64,000 bases of DNA, taken from assembly GCA_947396885.1 (NCBI GenBank), contig OX377206.1:8625050-8689049 (forward strand). The letters run 5' to 3'. Source of the stretch: Heligmosomoides polygyrus polygyrus. Lineage: Eukaryota; Nematoda; Chromadorea; Rhabditida; Heligmosomidae. Under the pieces are notes generated by a model. It did not search any database. It was given only the letters and a program-made list of their open reading frames with translations, and was not told the DNA's origin. Shown here piece by piece: positions 1 to 11,329 of this stretch (positions within the stretch are counted from its first letter, which is position 1; every line of letters begins with the position of its first letter). The translations under genes and the position numbers were made by a program.

Positions 1-1413
1 AAGCTTCGCTCGCTACGTCGAGCTCATAACTCCAAGCAGCTGTCGACGGATGCGATTTTTCGTTTTTCCAAAACCGATTGCCGACAACAGTTAATGGAGC
101 GCTGTTCAAGGTGAATGAAGCTCAAGATTTTAGTACATTATAACTAGTGACCTACGTTTTTCTAAGCATTGCAAAGTTGTGGTGGAATAGGCCAATTATA
201 TCTATAACCTCTTCTGGGTTTTCAAATCCAAGCTGCCTGAAGTCTATATACTGCGCCGCGGACGAGTCGTCGTGACGTCGCGTGCGGCGACATGCCTCGA
301 GTGCAGTCGTAGTTCTCAGCAGCATTCTGCCGCAGTGCCTGCCACTGCGGCACCGTTCCGCTGAGAGAAATTCTACTCCTAACGATTCGATGAAATTTTC
401 AGGGCGCTTTCATTTGTCATTGACTAAGAAGTGGACGACGATGGTGACATTGCAATTTATGAAGCCGTCCCTCTAGACAGCACCACTGTACGCAGCATTG
501 CGAACAGTAATCCACTTGCGGCATCTCGTCTCCTCAAAAGCCGTCCGGTTCATCGCGGCATGGCGGCATACCGCGAAACTCTGTTTTCAGCCTCAAACTT
601 CATAATGTACAGGATCCCGAAGGATTTTATCTCACTGCTTGGGAGGAAAGATGATCTGGCGAGTCTGTCTCCGCGTACTTGTAGAATGTATCTCACTTGG
701 TAAATATTTCAATGTACAGGGTGGACCATAATAAAGAGAACTCAAAGCGTAATGAATAAAATTACACATTTTTCTTTTTCAAAAAGGTTTGTTTTGCCAC
801 CTATCTTCAGACGAACACCTTCCCGGTGGCTCATCAGTGAAGAGAAAGGTGCATAACGTTTTTGGATGTGTAAAATTATTTTTTACTAATTCAAATTTTG
901 ACAATTTTAATGTTTATTAAACGAAAAATGCTTAAAAAGCTGTTTTATATTTTATCTTTAGTTTTAATAGTTTAATTATATTGATATACAATTTATTGAA
1001 TTAGTATTTGAAATTAAGTTAAAATTATGAAGGTTTTTGAACTCACAGTGGTCGATCAACTGACGATCAGCTGACTCTAGTCTTCATTTTGTCAAAAATA
1101 ACTCAACTGGAGTGCAGTATTCGCTATCAGAACGGATAACTCGTATCATTCCACAGTGTAAGCCATTCTGCTTTGCTAGGAATGATATCATGGCGACATT
1201 ATTTTCTATCTTAATCTTGCTTTTTGGCTTTAATTTATTATTTTTTAGTCTAAATGATTGATTTAAATTTTGTATTAAATTGCAAAGGCACAGTCCTCAG
1301 TCATAAGTCCTGCAACAAAAACTTAGTTGTATAAAAGTGCTAGAAATGCACTAAATTTGGTAATGAGCCTTTAGATCGTATGGGTAGCTCTGCAGCCCGC
1401 GTTGGAGCTCCCC
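1..1413. other. Unassigned sequence, no recognised gene
   Basis: No recognised family. A 90-codon open frame at 431-703 (+) has mixed residue composition and could be a fragment of a host exon, but I see no domain and no convincing splice sites. From about 715 to 1340 the sequence is AT-rich with no long open frame. Confidence 0.4.
431..703 (+). CDS. Uncharacterised 90-codon open frame
   Basis: I do not recognise this gene. The frame opens with an acidic MDDDGD stretch and contains SRPVHRGMAAYRETLF without low-complexity bias, unlike most chance frames nearby. There is no signal peptide, membrane segment or known motif, and no flanking exon could be assigned. It may be a host exon or a chance open frame. 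Transcript evidence would decide. Confidence 0.12.
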   Translation: MDDDGDIAIYEAVPLDSTTVRSIANSNPLAASRLLKSRPVHRGMAAYRETLFSASNFIMYRIPKDFISLLGRKDDLASLSPRTCRMYLTW

Positions 1414-1416
1414 TTA

Positions 1417-1542
1417 GGGCCCGTTTATACTTCGACGCCGAGCGATGCGAAACCACGTATTGTGGCCACATTGATCGAGCGACGCGATCGATCAATTTGG
1501 CCACTGTACGCGTCGCGCGGCGACGGAAGTATAAACGGGGCC
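1417..1542. mobile_element. Palindromic MITE, TTA target duplication
   Basis: A 126-bp element with inverted termini (GGGCCCGTTTATACTTC on the left; GAAGTATAAACGGGGCC on the right) is flanked by TTA at 1414-1416 and 1543-1545. Its centre is a second GATCGA-containing palindrome (TTGATCGAGCGACGCGATC). The 3-bp TTA duplication and GGGCC/GGCC-type ends fit non-autonomous PIF/Harbinger elements; that assignment is inferred from family rules. Confidence 0.8.
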
Positions 1543-1545
1543 TTA

Positions 1546-2401
1546 CGGAATCTAATTCCTCATTTGTTACAAGGAACACATTGGACAATAAATTTTCTGT
1601 GTTACATATGTAGGGCAGATCGTTTTCTCTAAGCTGATAATTAAACAAAAACCAAGAATCTAAAATTCAGGAATTCCACAGCTATCCTTTGCAGGTGCCA
1701 TGTTCGGCAGATGGTCGAAGAACTGCTCGCACGTCCTTTTCATTTCGACGTTAAAATCACCGTTTTACCGAAATGTGCATTTTGCCTAAAAACAACGCCA
1801 TTGGCCCAGAATATATGGTGTAATCATTTTATGCCACCGATCAAGCATTGCACTATGCACTATTTTGACCTTTCGGGTTTTTCAGCGTTGAGAAATTTTT
1901 CATCAAATGGAGCGGTGACTGACTACGAGGGATATGCGGAATTTTCTGTGTTCCAAATTCCGGTTTCCGGCCATTTTGGGCTCTTCCGTCCCGTTCCGTG
2001 TTCCGACTGTTTTTGCGCCGGAAGGCGGAAACGGAAATGGGCACTGCTCCACACTAGTTTTCTATTGAACACAATCAGCGTATCAGTTAAAAAGGGTTCT
2101 CTTTCATATAATTGTGAGAGAAATACTGTTTGACGACTCTAGTCTTAATATTCTTGAAATTGGTCAGACTACCAAAAAAAAAAAAAACTCAAAACTGGCG
2201 ACGGCTAAGTGCAGGGAAAACTAATGTGCCACAAAGGCTAAACGACCCCTAATGGTACACCCTGTGCTAATACGACATGTGTTGAAAATGTAGCACAAGA
2301 ACGGATACAGCTGAGTTATTTACGTAGTTTAATTGTTTTTTTACCATGTTCTTTTTTGTTAGCTTGTAATGCGTAAACTCACTGTCTACGCCTTGAATAA
2401 A
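1546..2401. other. Unassigned sequence with TTCCG-rich patch
   Basis: No gene seen. About 1930-2040 is rich in TTCCG/CGGAA words. An A-run lies at about 2174-2187. The longest open frame, 1711-2133 (+), crosses the TTCCG patch and shows no protein signature. Confidence 0.4.
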
Positions 2402-2429
2402 TCACCACTTATATATAAAAGAGTTTGTC

Positions 2430-3115
2430 CGTCGAGTGATCTAATCTAAGTGAGATACGCCGCATTCGCCGCATCAGCCACAGCGAGAGCGGTCGAATGA
2501 TCTAACCTAAGTTAGGTACGCCGCATCACCCACAGCGAGAGCGGTCGAATGATCTAACCTAAGTTGGGTACGCCGCATCACCCATAGCGAGAGCGGTCGA
2601 ATGATCTAACCTAAGTTAGGTACGCCGCATTACCCACAGCGAGAGCGGTCGAATGATCTAACCTAAGTTGGGTACGCCGCATCACCCACAGCGAGAGCGG
2701 TCGAATGATCTAGCCTAAGTGAGGTACGCCGCATTATCCACAGCGAGGGCGGTCGAATGATCTAACCGAAGTGAGGTACGCCGCATCAACCACAGCGAGG
2801 GCGATCGAATGATCTAACCTAAGTGAGGTACGCGCATCACCCACAACGAGAGCGGTCGAATGACCTAACCTAAGTGAGGTACGCCGCATCATCCACAGCG
2901 AGAGCGGTCGAATGATCTAACGTAAGTGAGGTACGCGCATCACCCACAACGAGAGCGGTCGAATGATCTAACCTAATTGAGGGATTCCGCATCATTCACA
3001 GCGGGAGCGGTCGAGTGATCTAACCTAAGTGAGGTACGCTGTATCATCCACAGGGAGAGCGGTCGAATGATCTATCTAATCTAATAAGTGAGGTACGCTG
3101 TATCATCCACAGCGC
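2430..3115 (+). repeat. 52-bp minisatellite inside Helitron A1
   Basis: About 13 imperfect tandem copies of a roughly 52-bp unit carry GGTCGAATGATCTAACC, then GAGGTACGCCGCATCA, then CCACAGCGAGAGC. The related Helitron at 13345-15237 has only about two units (15120-15215), so the array has expanded or contracted within the family. Confidence 0.9.
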
Positions 3116-4049
3116 GGTCGAAATTTCCCATTGAACGTGGGAATAGCTGCAGCATAGAAAGCGCATCCTTTTACTGCTTGCCACAACAGCAATTACGCGC
3201 GTTCCTGAGCGTCCAGATTCAGAAGCCGTGCCGCCGACTTCGTGCCATTAGCATAAGAAGACCACTAAAGGGGGAAGAGTATAAGGGGGACTTCGAGGGT
3301 GGAGAATCGACAGCGACCAGGAGGTAGCGACTTGGAGGAAGCATCGGGAAGGAGGTGGGGGGGGGGAGGTCGATAAGAGGATCAATGAAGCATTAAGGAG
3401 GGGCCAGTAGGGAGTTAGCAATCAGGGGGGGGGGAGAAGTTAAGAGGATCAGTAAGGGGATCCATTACCAATAAGAAAGTACGGATTTAGAAGATGCGAC
3501 ATTGATGACACGCAATGGGCGTTCGCTCGCCGTCGTTGTGTGTGAGCGTGGGAGAGCTACTTAATTGGGGAGAGTATTAACGAGGATCCCTAGGGGGGGG
3601 GGGGAGAGATCGACCAGGAACAAGGGACCTGGAGGCGGAACCAGGACGGGGAACCAGCAAGAAGGGAGCCGTAAGAAAATTTATACGCGAAACAAGGAAT
3701 CTGCCATATGCGCAGCCTCTTCATGCTCGACACAATGACAACTGTGCGCGCTTCTGATCCTCTGCATTCAGAAGGTGGGTCTTCTGTGGTGCTGGTTTCA
3801 GAGGACAGGTCCTCTACGCTGCCCTAGAAGCATCTGAATTAAGGAATTGTGTCACCGGCGTGCTGCGGCGTGCAGGCGCTTTCAGAATTCAACATGGGAT
3901 TCTGATCTACAGAGGAAGTATGGCCTCCTCCTGCTTGACACAACGGCAACTACACGGATTTCTAAACGTCTCGATTCAGAAAAAAGGTCCTCTACGTCGC
4001 GCTAGAGGCATCTGGATTAAGAGGCAGGAGGCATATGGATTATCGTGCA

Positions 4050-4283
4050 GATTTAAGAGGAGACGATTTCCTGTGCGTTTGGCCTACATACGCAATGACA
4101 ATAAACAAGAGTCAGGGACAAACATTCAACTGGGTCGGTGTATACCTCCCCAGCCCAGTTTTTTCTCATGGTCAACTGTACGCGGCGTGCTCACGTGTTC
4201 GACAGAGATCCCATCTGAAAATTTGGCTACCACCAGGACGGAAGACTATATCAAACGTAGTATTCACCGAGATGTTTGAGTAA
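4050..4283 (+). pseudogene. Helitron PIF1-type helicase, C-terminal relic
   Basis: This is the remains of the C-terminal superfamily-1 helicase region of a Helitron Rep/helicase protein, which unwinds DNA during rolling-circle transposition. The frame from 4035 shows TINKSQGQTF (helicase motif V region) and FSHGQLYAACSRVR (motif VI region), as in PIF1-like helicases. Just upstream, a different frame encodes RRRFPVRLAY. The two join across a TACATAC stretch near 4084-4094, consistent with a 4-bp duplication causing a frameshift. The Rep nuclease domain and the rest of the helicase are missing. It lies about 150 bp inside the 3' end of Helitron A1, where the helicase C-terminus would be expected. 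Non-functional. Confidence 0.8.
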
Positions 4284-4383
4284 AAATTAAACCATTTTCG
4301 TTGCGCTATGAATAAATCTTTTTTGAAGCGCACAACTTTCTTTGTACAAGAGTAGTTCCTGAGAAAAAGACTAACTGTATCAC

Positions 4384-4435
4384 CCCGCGAAGCGGGCAAG
4401 TGCGAGATACGCCGTTAGGCGTGTCGCAGCACTTG
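4384..4435 (+). terminator. Helitron A1 3' double hairpin
   Basis: CCCGCGAAGCGGG (4384-4396) folds with a GAA loop. It is followed by a stem CAAGTGC...GCACTTG (4397-4435) that ends flush with the element. In Helitrons a 3' hairpin is thought to act as the rolling-circle termination signal. The loop TTA at 4415-4417 is the empty version of the MITE insertion site in Helitron A2. Confidence 0.75.
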
Positions 4436-4475
4436 TAAATGAATATATGATGATTTAAAAACGTAAGTGACACGG

Positions 4476-7075
4476 ATATTGGCGGAGTTGGATTCCTCGT
4501 CAATTCGACAGTTCACCACCTAGTAGACTCTTACAAGATCATCAGTCCGCGAGTAGCTGTTCTTCGTCTGGAAACCAAAGATCAAGGAACCATCTCCATC
4601 ATAAATGGATATGCTCCAACATCTGCGGCCACAGATGAAGAAAAGGAGGAATTCTACAAGCTGTTCGAAAGGACTGTCAACGACGAGAAGAGCTACATAC
4701 TACAATGCTGTCGTTGGTGACTTTAACGCTATCGTCGGTTCGAATGATCGCGACGAATGGAGACTAGGACCACATGGAACTTCCTCAAGGAACGAAAACG
4801 GAGAGCGCCTAATAGACTTCCTATCCGCGTGCCGTCTCTACCATGGAAATTCTATGTTTGAGAAGCCTTCAAACCGACGATGGATATGGGAAAGCCCAAA
4901 TGGAGAAACACGTTCGGAGATCGACCATGTTCTTACAAACAGACGCTGGAGTCTGTTCGACGTCTCCGTGCTGCCGTCATTTGACACCGGCTCGGATCAC
5001 CGTCTTGTCCGTGCGAAGCTGACTCTCAAAAAGAGGATGTTCAAGCGTGACACTCATAAACCGGCACCGGTGAGGATCCCCACATTCAAGTCTGAGGAGT
5101 TGGAATATACAATAAAGTCGTACGATTGGAATCTTCTTGAAGATCCATCGGAAGACTATTACCTTCTCTCCAAGGAACTGTTGAAATGTGCTAGCAGCTC
5201 TTGCGGAGCCACATCACCGTCTGCTTCATGACTCAACGCACATGCGATTAAACTCTTGGAGCAAAGAAGAGCTGTTAAACTGGATCCTAATGCTTCCCAT
5301 CTGGAAAAAGTCACCATCTCGAAGGCTTGTCGAATTGCAGTGAAGGAGTCCATTCAAGCCTACAGAAGATTGAAGCTGTTAGAAGCCGCTGGGAAAGGTT
5401 CAAGCATAAAGCGCTGCAAACGAGATCTCTGCGATCAGAAGGCAATAATGTCAGCCCTTTTGGATAAGGATGGAACAACGCAAACGTCTCGAAGAGCGAT
5501 GGAGGCCATCGTTCAAGAATTCTACACAGATCTGTTCCGTTCTTCCATCACTGTCCCGAAATGTTTGATACCACCAGCTGAGGAAGTACCTCCCATTCTG
5601 GAATCAGAAGTTGCTTATGCCATCAGAAGGATGAAGCCGGGCACTGCTCCCGGACCGGACGGCATTTCTGCTGATCTCCTTCGTGCGGGTGGCAGTGCCC
5701 TCTGCTCACTTCTTGCCAAGCACTTCAACCACTACCTTCGACTTGGTAGGATTCCGGACTCATGGAAGGAGTCGAAAACAGTTCTAATCTTCAAAAAAGG
5801 TCAGCAGGAGGATATCAACAACTATCGACTCATCAGTCTTCTCTCGGTTGTGTACAAGATCTTCACCAAGATACTGCTTAACCGCATGGAGCGCTGCTTG
5901 GAAGAATATCAGCCAATGGAGCAAGCAGGGTTTCGCAAGGATTTCTCCTGCATGGACCATATTCAGACTGTCTCACAGCTCATCGCGAATACCACATCCC
6001 ACTTGTCCTTGTCTTCGTGGATTACCGGAAAGCGTTCGACTCTGTGGAAATCAACGCCGTTTTGAACGCACTTGTGCACGCTGGTATACCATCGCCCTAC
6101 ATCCGACTTCTCGACGAATGCTTCTCGAACACACCGACTACCATCCAGCTGTTCGATCGAAAGCTTAAGATTCCTATCGGGAAAGGAGTACGGCAGGGAG
6201 ACACGATTTCTCCTAAGCTATTCACAGCGGCACTCCAGGATGCTATGAAAGACTTGAACTGGGACGATAAAGGCTACCTTGTCGACGGTAAACGGATCAG
6301 CAACCTTCGCTTCGCCGACGATATGGTTCTCATCTCTACCAGCACGGCAGAAGTCGAGGAAATGCTGAACGAGCTCAATGTGGCAGGTATGAAGATTGGA
6401 TTGGACATGAATATGTCCAAAACGCAGTTTATGGTCAACCAGTGGTGTGACACGGGACTCGTAAGGTTAAATGGAGTCGCTCTGCAACAGGTCGACTCCT
6501 ACGTCTATCTGGGAAGAGAGCTGAACATGAGTAACGACCTCGCTCCTGAAATCGCCCGCAGGAGACGCGCAGCATGGGCAGCCTTCAGTTCGATTCGCGA
6601 AGTCACCGATCAGGTCAAGGATCCCGGCCTCAGAGCCTCGATATTCAACGCTTCTGTACTGCCTGCGATGTGTTACGCGACGGAAACCTGGCCCGACAAC
6701 AAGACAATCGCCAGAGCGATGCAAACTACGCATCGTGCACTGGAGAGATGTCTTCTAAGGACAAGCCTTCGTCAGCAATGGCAAGTAGGCCTACGAAGTT
6801 CAGAGCTACGGGAGAAGTCGCAATTAGCAGACCCGCTGCAGTACATGAAGAAGTCCAAATATCGCTGGGCCGGGCACCTGCTTCGACGAGAGGACGATAG
6901 ATGGAGTCTCCGTGTCACAGAATGGCTCCCGAGAGACCATAAGAGACCACTGGGACGACCGCCAACGCGATGGGCAGACTCATTCTCAAGATCTTTCAGA
7001 GAGCGGAGTCTGCCTCACTGGATGCAAGCAGCCAGAGATCGAGCGGACTGGAAGAGTTGTGGTCCCCGCTGAGAA
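4476..7075 (+). pseudogene. RTE endonuclease-reverse transcriptase, broken
   Basis: The RTE polyprotein nicks target DNA with an APE-type endonuclease and copies its RNA by target-primed reverse transcription. The frames read, in order: GGVGFLVNS and INGYAPTS; VVGDFNAIVG; EIDHVLTNRR; GSDHRLVRAK (endonuclease); then the RT with [24 protein letters not shown] and the catalytic RFADDMVLI; and the C-terminal WAGHLLRREDDRW and RPPTRWADSF. Lesions: loss of the N-terminal endonuclease; a frame change near 4690-4700; an in-frame TGA at 5229-5231 where the 27-kb copy has Arg; and a frameshift near 6010-6020 between FVFV-type and DYRKAFDSVE coding. The final frame ends at 7072-7075. It cannot encode a working protein. 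Confidence 0.88.
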
Positions 7076-7116
7076 GACCTCCAGCCGACAAAAGGACCAT
7101 GAAAGTATCAAAGTAA
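4476..7116 (+). mobile_element. RTE-clade retrotransposon, 5'-truncated, with 13-bp TSD
   Basis: This insertion is bounded by a perfect 13-bp direct repeat, GTAAGTGACACGG, at 4463-4475 and 7117-7129. The element starts in mid-endonuclease and ends in a short (AAGT)n tail, as 5'-truncated RTE copies do. The length is 2641 bp. It lies 40 bp downstream of the Helitron A1 terminus. Confidence 0.9.
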
Positions 7117-7129
7117 GTAAGTGACACGG

Positions 7130-8139
7130 AAGGCATACTGAAGTATTCTTCAGCATTTGTTAGCACTACGCTGCTGAAGTTATCACATAATTGCTGGCAA
7201 ATACTAATCCATACTTACCCACACATCGGAGAATGGAGAGTTTTTTCGAGTGTTTTAATTTTTATTTTGTTACTAGTGCTGTTTTCGAGAGATATGCAGC
7301 AGGCAATGAGAGTACTGTGCTGAAATGCTCAGAGCATTCGAGGTGGCGGCGACGGATGTGAAGACTTTCCGGAGTAGCTAACCTTGCAAGCGCCTTTTTG
7401 GTTAGAAGAAAACTCACTGAACCGACACTGTTTACCGAGACGCCCACAATTCATTTCAGGAAACCAGCAAAAAATCCTTTGTGGGCGGATGACGATGGGC
7501 AGTGCGATCGAATTGGACAAACAAATCTCGCTGACACCAAGGGAAAACTGTCTCGGAGTTTCACTAAAATCTCCGGTTTCAAAACGACTGTGGAAGAGGC
7601 TAGAGTTGCGCTGTTGTTAAAGGATTTCAGAAGATCGCTGTCCATTGTAACTACGAAGAAATACTCTATATCTGCTTCAATTAGTGCAGTAGTCGCCCAG
7701 TTTTTGGTAACAAACTTTGATGTGTGCGTACGCAAGAAAAGGCAATTGTCACATAATCGGATTTGAGGAAATACAGCACTAGCTTTGATGCTCCAATTTT
7801 TCCGTTTTGTACTCGAAAAAAAGAAGCCTTAAAGATCCTCCTGAGGAGACCTAGTTCAGGAGCACGTTTTCGAGGAATTGTCCGTGGAATGGATCCCATA
7901 AATTCCTTTCGGTGTTCCCTCTTACAATGAGCATTATTTCTCCCATTTCCCACGAACGAAATCTTTAGGAGCGTTTCAACACCTGCAGATCGCGCAGTTT
8001 TTTTTTTTGTTGAAGTAGGACTTGCCTAATCTGATGCTTTGGTTTCACAAGGTATACACGATTACATATGTACGTACATACGTGCTTAAATTGCACATGC
8101 ACCGAGATACATAAAGATACACATGTGCATACGTAAAAT
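7130..8139. other. Unassigned sequence downstream of RTE copy
   Basis: No known element. The only frame worth noting is 7398-7766 (+). The rest is AT-rich with short CATATG/ACATACGT runs near 8060-8130. Confidence 0.35.
7398..7766 (+). CDS. Uncharacterised 122-codon open frame
   Basis: Not recognised. The product is basic, with GQTNLADTKGKLSRSF near the middle and ISASISAVVAQFLV near the C-terminus. A TTTTGGTTAG acceptor-like sequence lies just before the start. It could be an exon of a host gene or a chance frame. No domain or neighbouring exon supports it. Confidence 0.15.
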   Translation: MVRRKLTEPTLFTETPTIHFRKPAKNPLWADDDGQCDRIGQTNLADTKGKLSRSFTKISGFKTTVEEARVALLLKDFRRSLSIVTTKKYSISASISAVVAQFLVTNFDVCVRKKRQLSHNRI

Positions 8140-8439
8140 ATAAAGGACAGCGTTAGTCCTTTTGGAATTTCTCTATTCATTGTACTTTTACAATGTCGTG
8201 GAGACGATTTGTACACGCTTCACAACGGCTTACACAAGGATTTGCGATGGTCAACCGGTGGCCAGATGAACAAGTCAGCGCTTTACCCTACCCTAACAAG
8301 AGGTAAGAGGTCTGGTAGCAGTTCACCTACCCCGGAGGAATGGAAGGCTTAGTTGGTCTGGGTGGGAGATCCGAACCAGGAACCTGATATCGGGTGCAGA
8401 CGACAGCCGGTGCCTCCTCGGACTGCGCTCCACGCGCCA
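8140..8439 (-). mobile_element. SINE-A copy, diverged
   Basis: A copy of the ~295-bp tRNA-derived SINE that recurs about 25 times here. Read on the minus strand it has the box-A region (GCGCAGTCCG), box-B-like GGTTCGGATCTCCC, and the AAAGGACAGCGTT tail side at the low coordinate. It is diverged from the cluster at 24-44 kb. Confidence 0.8.
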
Positions 8440-9456
8440 CCAGCAGATAACTGTGAGAATGCATGCATATGATGTAGAATACTTCTCGATAAGACGTAGG
8501 CAGTACAGTTGTATTTTGAAAATTTTTATCGAGCAAATGAATGAACGAATAAATTCCATGTCGAAAATTTTTCGAGCGAATGATGAATTTATTCGATACT
8601 CGATGTTCGAACGAATGAACGAAGGAATGAATGAAGTTATTCGATATTCGATGTTCGAATGAATGAATGAATGAATGAAGTTATTCGATATTCGATATTC
8701 GAACGCTTGAATGAAGGAACAAATTCGATGTCGAAAATTTTCGAGCGAATGAATGAAGTTATTCGATATTCGATATTCGAACGAATGAACGAAGGAACAA
8801 ATTCGATGTAGAAAATTTTCGAGCGAATGAATGGAGTTATTCGATATTCGATATTCGAACAAATGAATGAACGAAAAAATTCGAGGACGAAAATTTTCGA
8901 ACGTATAGACGGAGGTTTCTATTCACACATACATTTTTCACATACATATGATGTTGTAGAATTCTTCTCAATAAAAAGTAGGCAATATAGCTGTGCTTTT
9001 GATAAATTTGATTCGAACGAATGAGTGGACGAATAGGTATCATGTCGAACCTTTTTGAGCGAATGGATGAACGAATTTTTTTCTATAGCGAAAAGATTCG
9101 AGCGAAGAAACGAATGAATTTATTCGCTCATCAATTTTTTTCCACTTGTCGAAAATCAAATAAGGCCAATTGTTTGTCTGTTGGAATATTCGAATAGTTA
9201 AATAATTTGTTTGAATCAGGTTCTGTGCTTGAAGATTAGAAATTTATTCGATATTCGAGTAAAATTAATCGATTTTCCAGTAAAGTTGAAATATTCGATT
9301 TTCGAATAATATTTGAATATGGCTGGATCCCCTTCGATGTTCGAATTCGGACGAATTATTCAAAAATTTAGAAATATCGATTATTCGACTATTCGAATAA
9401 TTCTTCGAATAAATTATTCGAACGAACATTCGAATGTGTTCATTCAAGCACAACTA
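8440..9456. repeat. TTCGAA-rich repeat with ~80-bp tandem units
   Basis: Sequence is dominated by ATTCGAA/TTCGAATATTCG words. Four to five imperfect ~75-85-bp units (about 8560-8890) carry GAAAATTTTCGAGCGAATG and TTATTCGATATTCG. The right end, TTCAAGCACAACTA, is the terminus shared with other TTCGAA elements in the window. The Helitron starting at 9457 is inserted exactly at this terminus. Confidence 0.75.
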
Positions 9457-9639
9457 TCCTACTATATATAAGCGAGAACGGTCGTTTGTCTGTGGGTGAG
9501 TTTGTTTGTGTGTGTGTTTGTTTGCACAGAAGTGCTGGGGGAGTGTGTTGGGAGGAAGTGGTGGGAAGGGGGGGGGGGGGGGGGGGGGGAGGAGGTTGCA
9601 GTTGTCACCAGTTTGTCAACTGTTGTAGTTGTCGACGGG

Positions 9640-10120
9640 CGTCCATGTTCAGGCGACATGTCACCGATGTCGCGCAAAGGACGTTCAGATTGAGAAGAGG
9701 TGTCACCGATGTCGCGCAATGCAGGTCCGGCTTGAGAAGACGTCACCGACGTCGTTCATCAGGTGCCTGGGTTTAGAAGTGGTGTCACCGATGTCGCGAA
9801 AGGCCTGTCTGGATTCAGACGACGTGTCACCGATGTCGCGCCAGGGTTCCGGATTCACACGACGTGTCAACGATGTCGCGCAAACCACGTCCGACTTGAG
9901 AAGACATGTCACCGACGTCGCTCATCAGGTGCCTGCATTCAGAAGAGGTGTCACCAATGTCGCGAAGGGCCTTCCAGATTCAGACGACGTGTCACCGATG
10001 TCGCGCAAAGCACGTTCGAGTTGAGAACACATGTCACTGACGTTGTTCAACAGGCCACCGGGTTTGGAAGAGGTGTCACCGCTGTCGCGCGAGGATTCCG
10101 GATTCAGACGACGTGATACC
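9640..10120 (+). repeat. 42-bp minisatellite
   Basis: About 11 imperfect units contain GTGTCACCGATGTCGCGCAA followed by a short variable segment such as TTCAGATTGAGAAGA. The same unit family occurs in the Helitrons at 42806-43904 and 45221-46527. Confidence 0.88.
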
Positions 10121-11190
10121 AGTGAAGGTGGGACCAGTAATTGGGGACCGGTGAAGGATGGGGTTCCAGTAAGGGGGAGCGGTAAAGGGTTGACCAATAA
10201 AGGAGGGACCAGTGAAGGTGAGACCAGCAATGGGGCCGGTAAGGGGGGGGGGAGCAGCGAAGGGGACCGGTGAAGGGGGGGGGGGGGGGGGGAGGGGTCC
10301 AGTGAAGATGGGACCAGTGAGGAAGGGACCAGTAATGGGGACCGGTGAAGGGGGGGGGGGTGGGGGGGGGGGGGGGGGGAAGGGCCAGTGAAGGGGGACC
10401 GGTGAAGCAGGGGGAGGGATCCAGTGAAAGGGGGACGGTTAGAATGTTGACCAGTGAAGAGGGGACCAGGTGAAGGGGGGACCGCTGAGGAAGGGACCAG
10501 CAATGGGCACCGGTGAGGTAGTGGGGGGGGGGGGGGGGAAGGGCCAGTGAAGGGGGACCGGTGAAGCAGGGGGGAGGGATCCAGTGAAAGGGGGACGGTA
10601 GAATGTTGACCAGTGAAGAGGGGACCAGGTGAAGGGGGGACCGCTGAGGAAGGGACCAGCAATGGGCACCGGTGAGGTAGTGTGGGGGGGGGGGAAGGGC
10701 CAGTGAAGGGGGGACCGGTGAAGCAGGGGGAGGGATCCAGTGAAAGGGGGACGGTAGAATGTTGACCAGTGAAGAGGGGGCCAGGTGAAGGGGGGACCGC
10801 TGAGGAAGGAACCAGCAATGGGCACCGGTGAGGTAGTGGGGGGGGGGGGGAAGGGACAGTGAAGGGGGACCGGAAAAGGGTTGATGAGTTAAAAGGGGAC
10901 CAGTGAGGGTGGGACCAGTAATGGGGATCGGTGAAGGGGGGGGGGGGGGGGGAAGTGGTCCAGTGAAGGGTGGACCGGTGAAGCAGGGGGAGGGGTCCAG
11001 TGAAAGGGGGGACCGGTGAAGCAGGGGGAGGGATCCAGTGAAGAGGGGACAAAGGGAGGTCCAGTGAAGGTGGTTGCAGTAGTAGGGACCGACGAAGGGG
11101 AGGGGGACCAGTGAAGGGTGAACCAGAAATGGGCTGACAATAAAGGGAAACCAGTGATAAGGGAGCAGTTAAAGGGGTCCAGTGAAAGTG
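10121..11190 (+). repeat. G-rich GGACCAGTGAAGG tandem array
   Basis: About 1 kb of strongly strand-asymmetric repeats of GGGACCAGTGAAGG/GGACCGGTGAAG with long G-runs (for example about 10275-10292 and 10350-10379). A higher-order unit of about 170 bp is visible at 10430-10850. The long minus-strand open frame (9925-11052) is a Pro/Ser-rich artefact of the array. The G-tract density is compatible with G-quadruplexes. Confidence 0.85.
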
Positions 11191-11329
11191 GTGGGCCTGC
11201 TTTGCCCTATTCCGCTATACCATTCTATATAGCAAAACCAGTTTTTTAATGAATGAGAGAAGGCCTAAAGAGGAGGAGAAGACGTTCGGGGTGTTCTATA
11301 CTCCGGGTTTGGGGCGAAGCCCCAACCAG

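Larger units (their letters stand above)
2402..4435 (+). mobile_element. Helitron (family A, copy 1)
   Basis: The left end is A|TC followed by a TATATATAAAAGAG block at 2412-2425. The right end is a GC mini-hairpin (4384-4396) followed by a terminal hairpin (4397-4435) ending CTTG|T. A related copy on the minus strand at 13345-15237 has the same ends and interior, which fixes both borders. The interior holds a 52-bp minisatellite, G-rich stretches and a helicase relic. Rolling-circle Helitrons insert between A and T without target duplication, as seen here. The 3' end is CTTG rather than the usual CTRR. Confidence 0.8.
9457..11329 (+). mobile_element. Helitron (family B, copy 3), 3' end uncertain
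   Basis: The 5' end A|TCCTACTATATATAAG matches the two family-B Helitrons at 42.8 and 45.2 kb. The interior is a 42-bp minisatellite followed by ~1 kb of G-rich tandem repeats. The subterminal hairpin GGGGCGAAGCCCC is present at 11311-11323, but the terminal hairpin is not recognisable, so the 3' border is approximate. No transposition protein is encoded. Confidence 0.6.

Noticed and set aside
717..2262. A hAT-like element between CAGGGTGGACCAT and ATGGTACACCCTG
   Set aside because: The termini are loosely inverted, but the flanking octamers differ (TCAATGTA and TGCTAATA) and the interior shows no support.
2430..3115. CRISPR array
   Set aside because: The ~52-bp units are tandem with no unique spacers and lie inside a eukaryotic Helitron.
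8323..8862. A 179-codon minus-strand frame with repeated EYRISNN-HS units
   Set aside because: It reads through TTCGAA tandem repeats and a SINE head; both are non-coding repeats here.
9925..11052. A 375-codon minus-strand open frame rich in Pro, Ser, Thr and His
   Set aside because: It follows the G-rich tandem array exactly. The repeats lack stops by composition, and the frame changes with each array unit, so it is not a gene.
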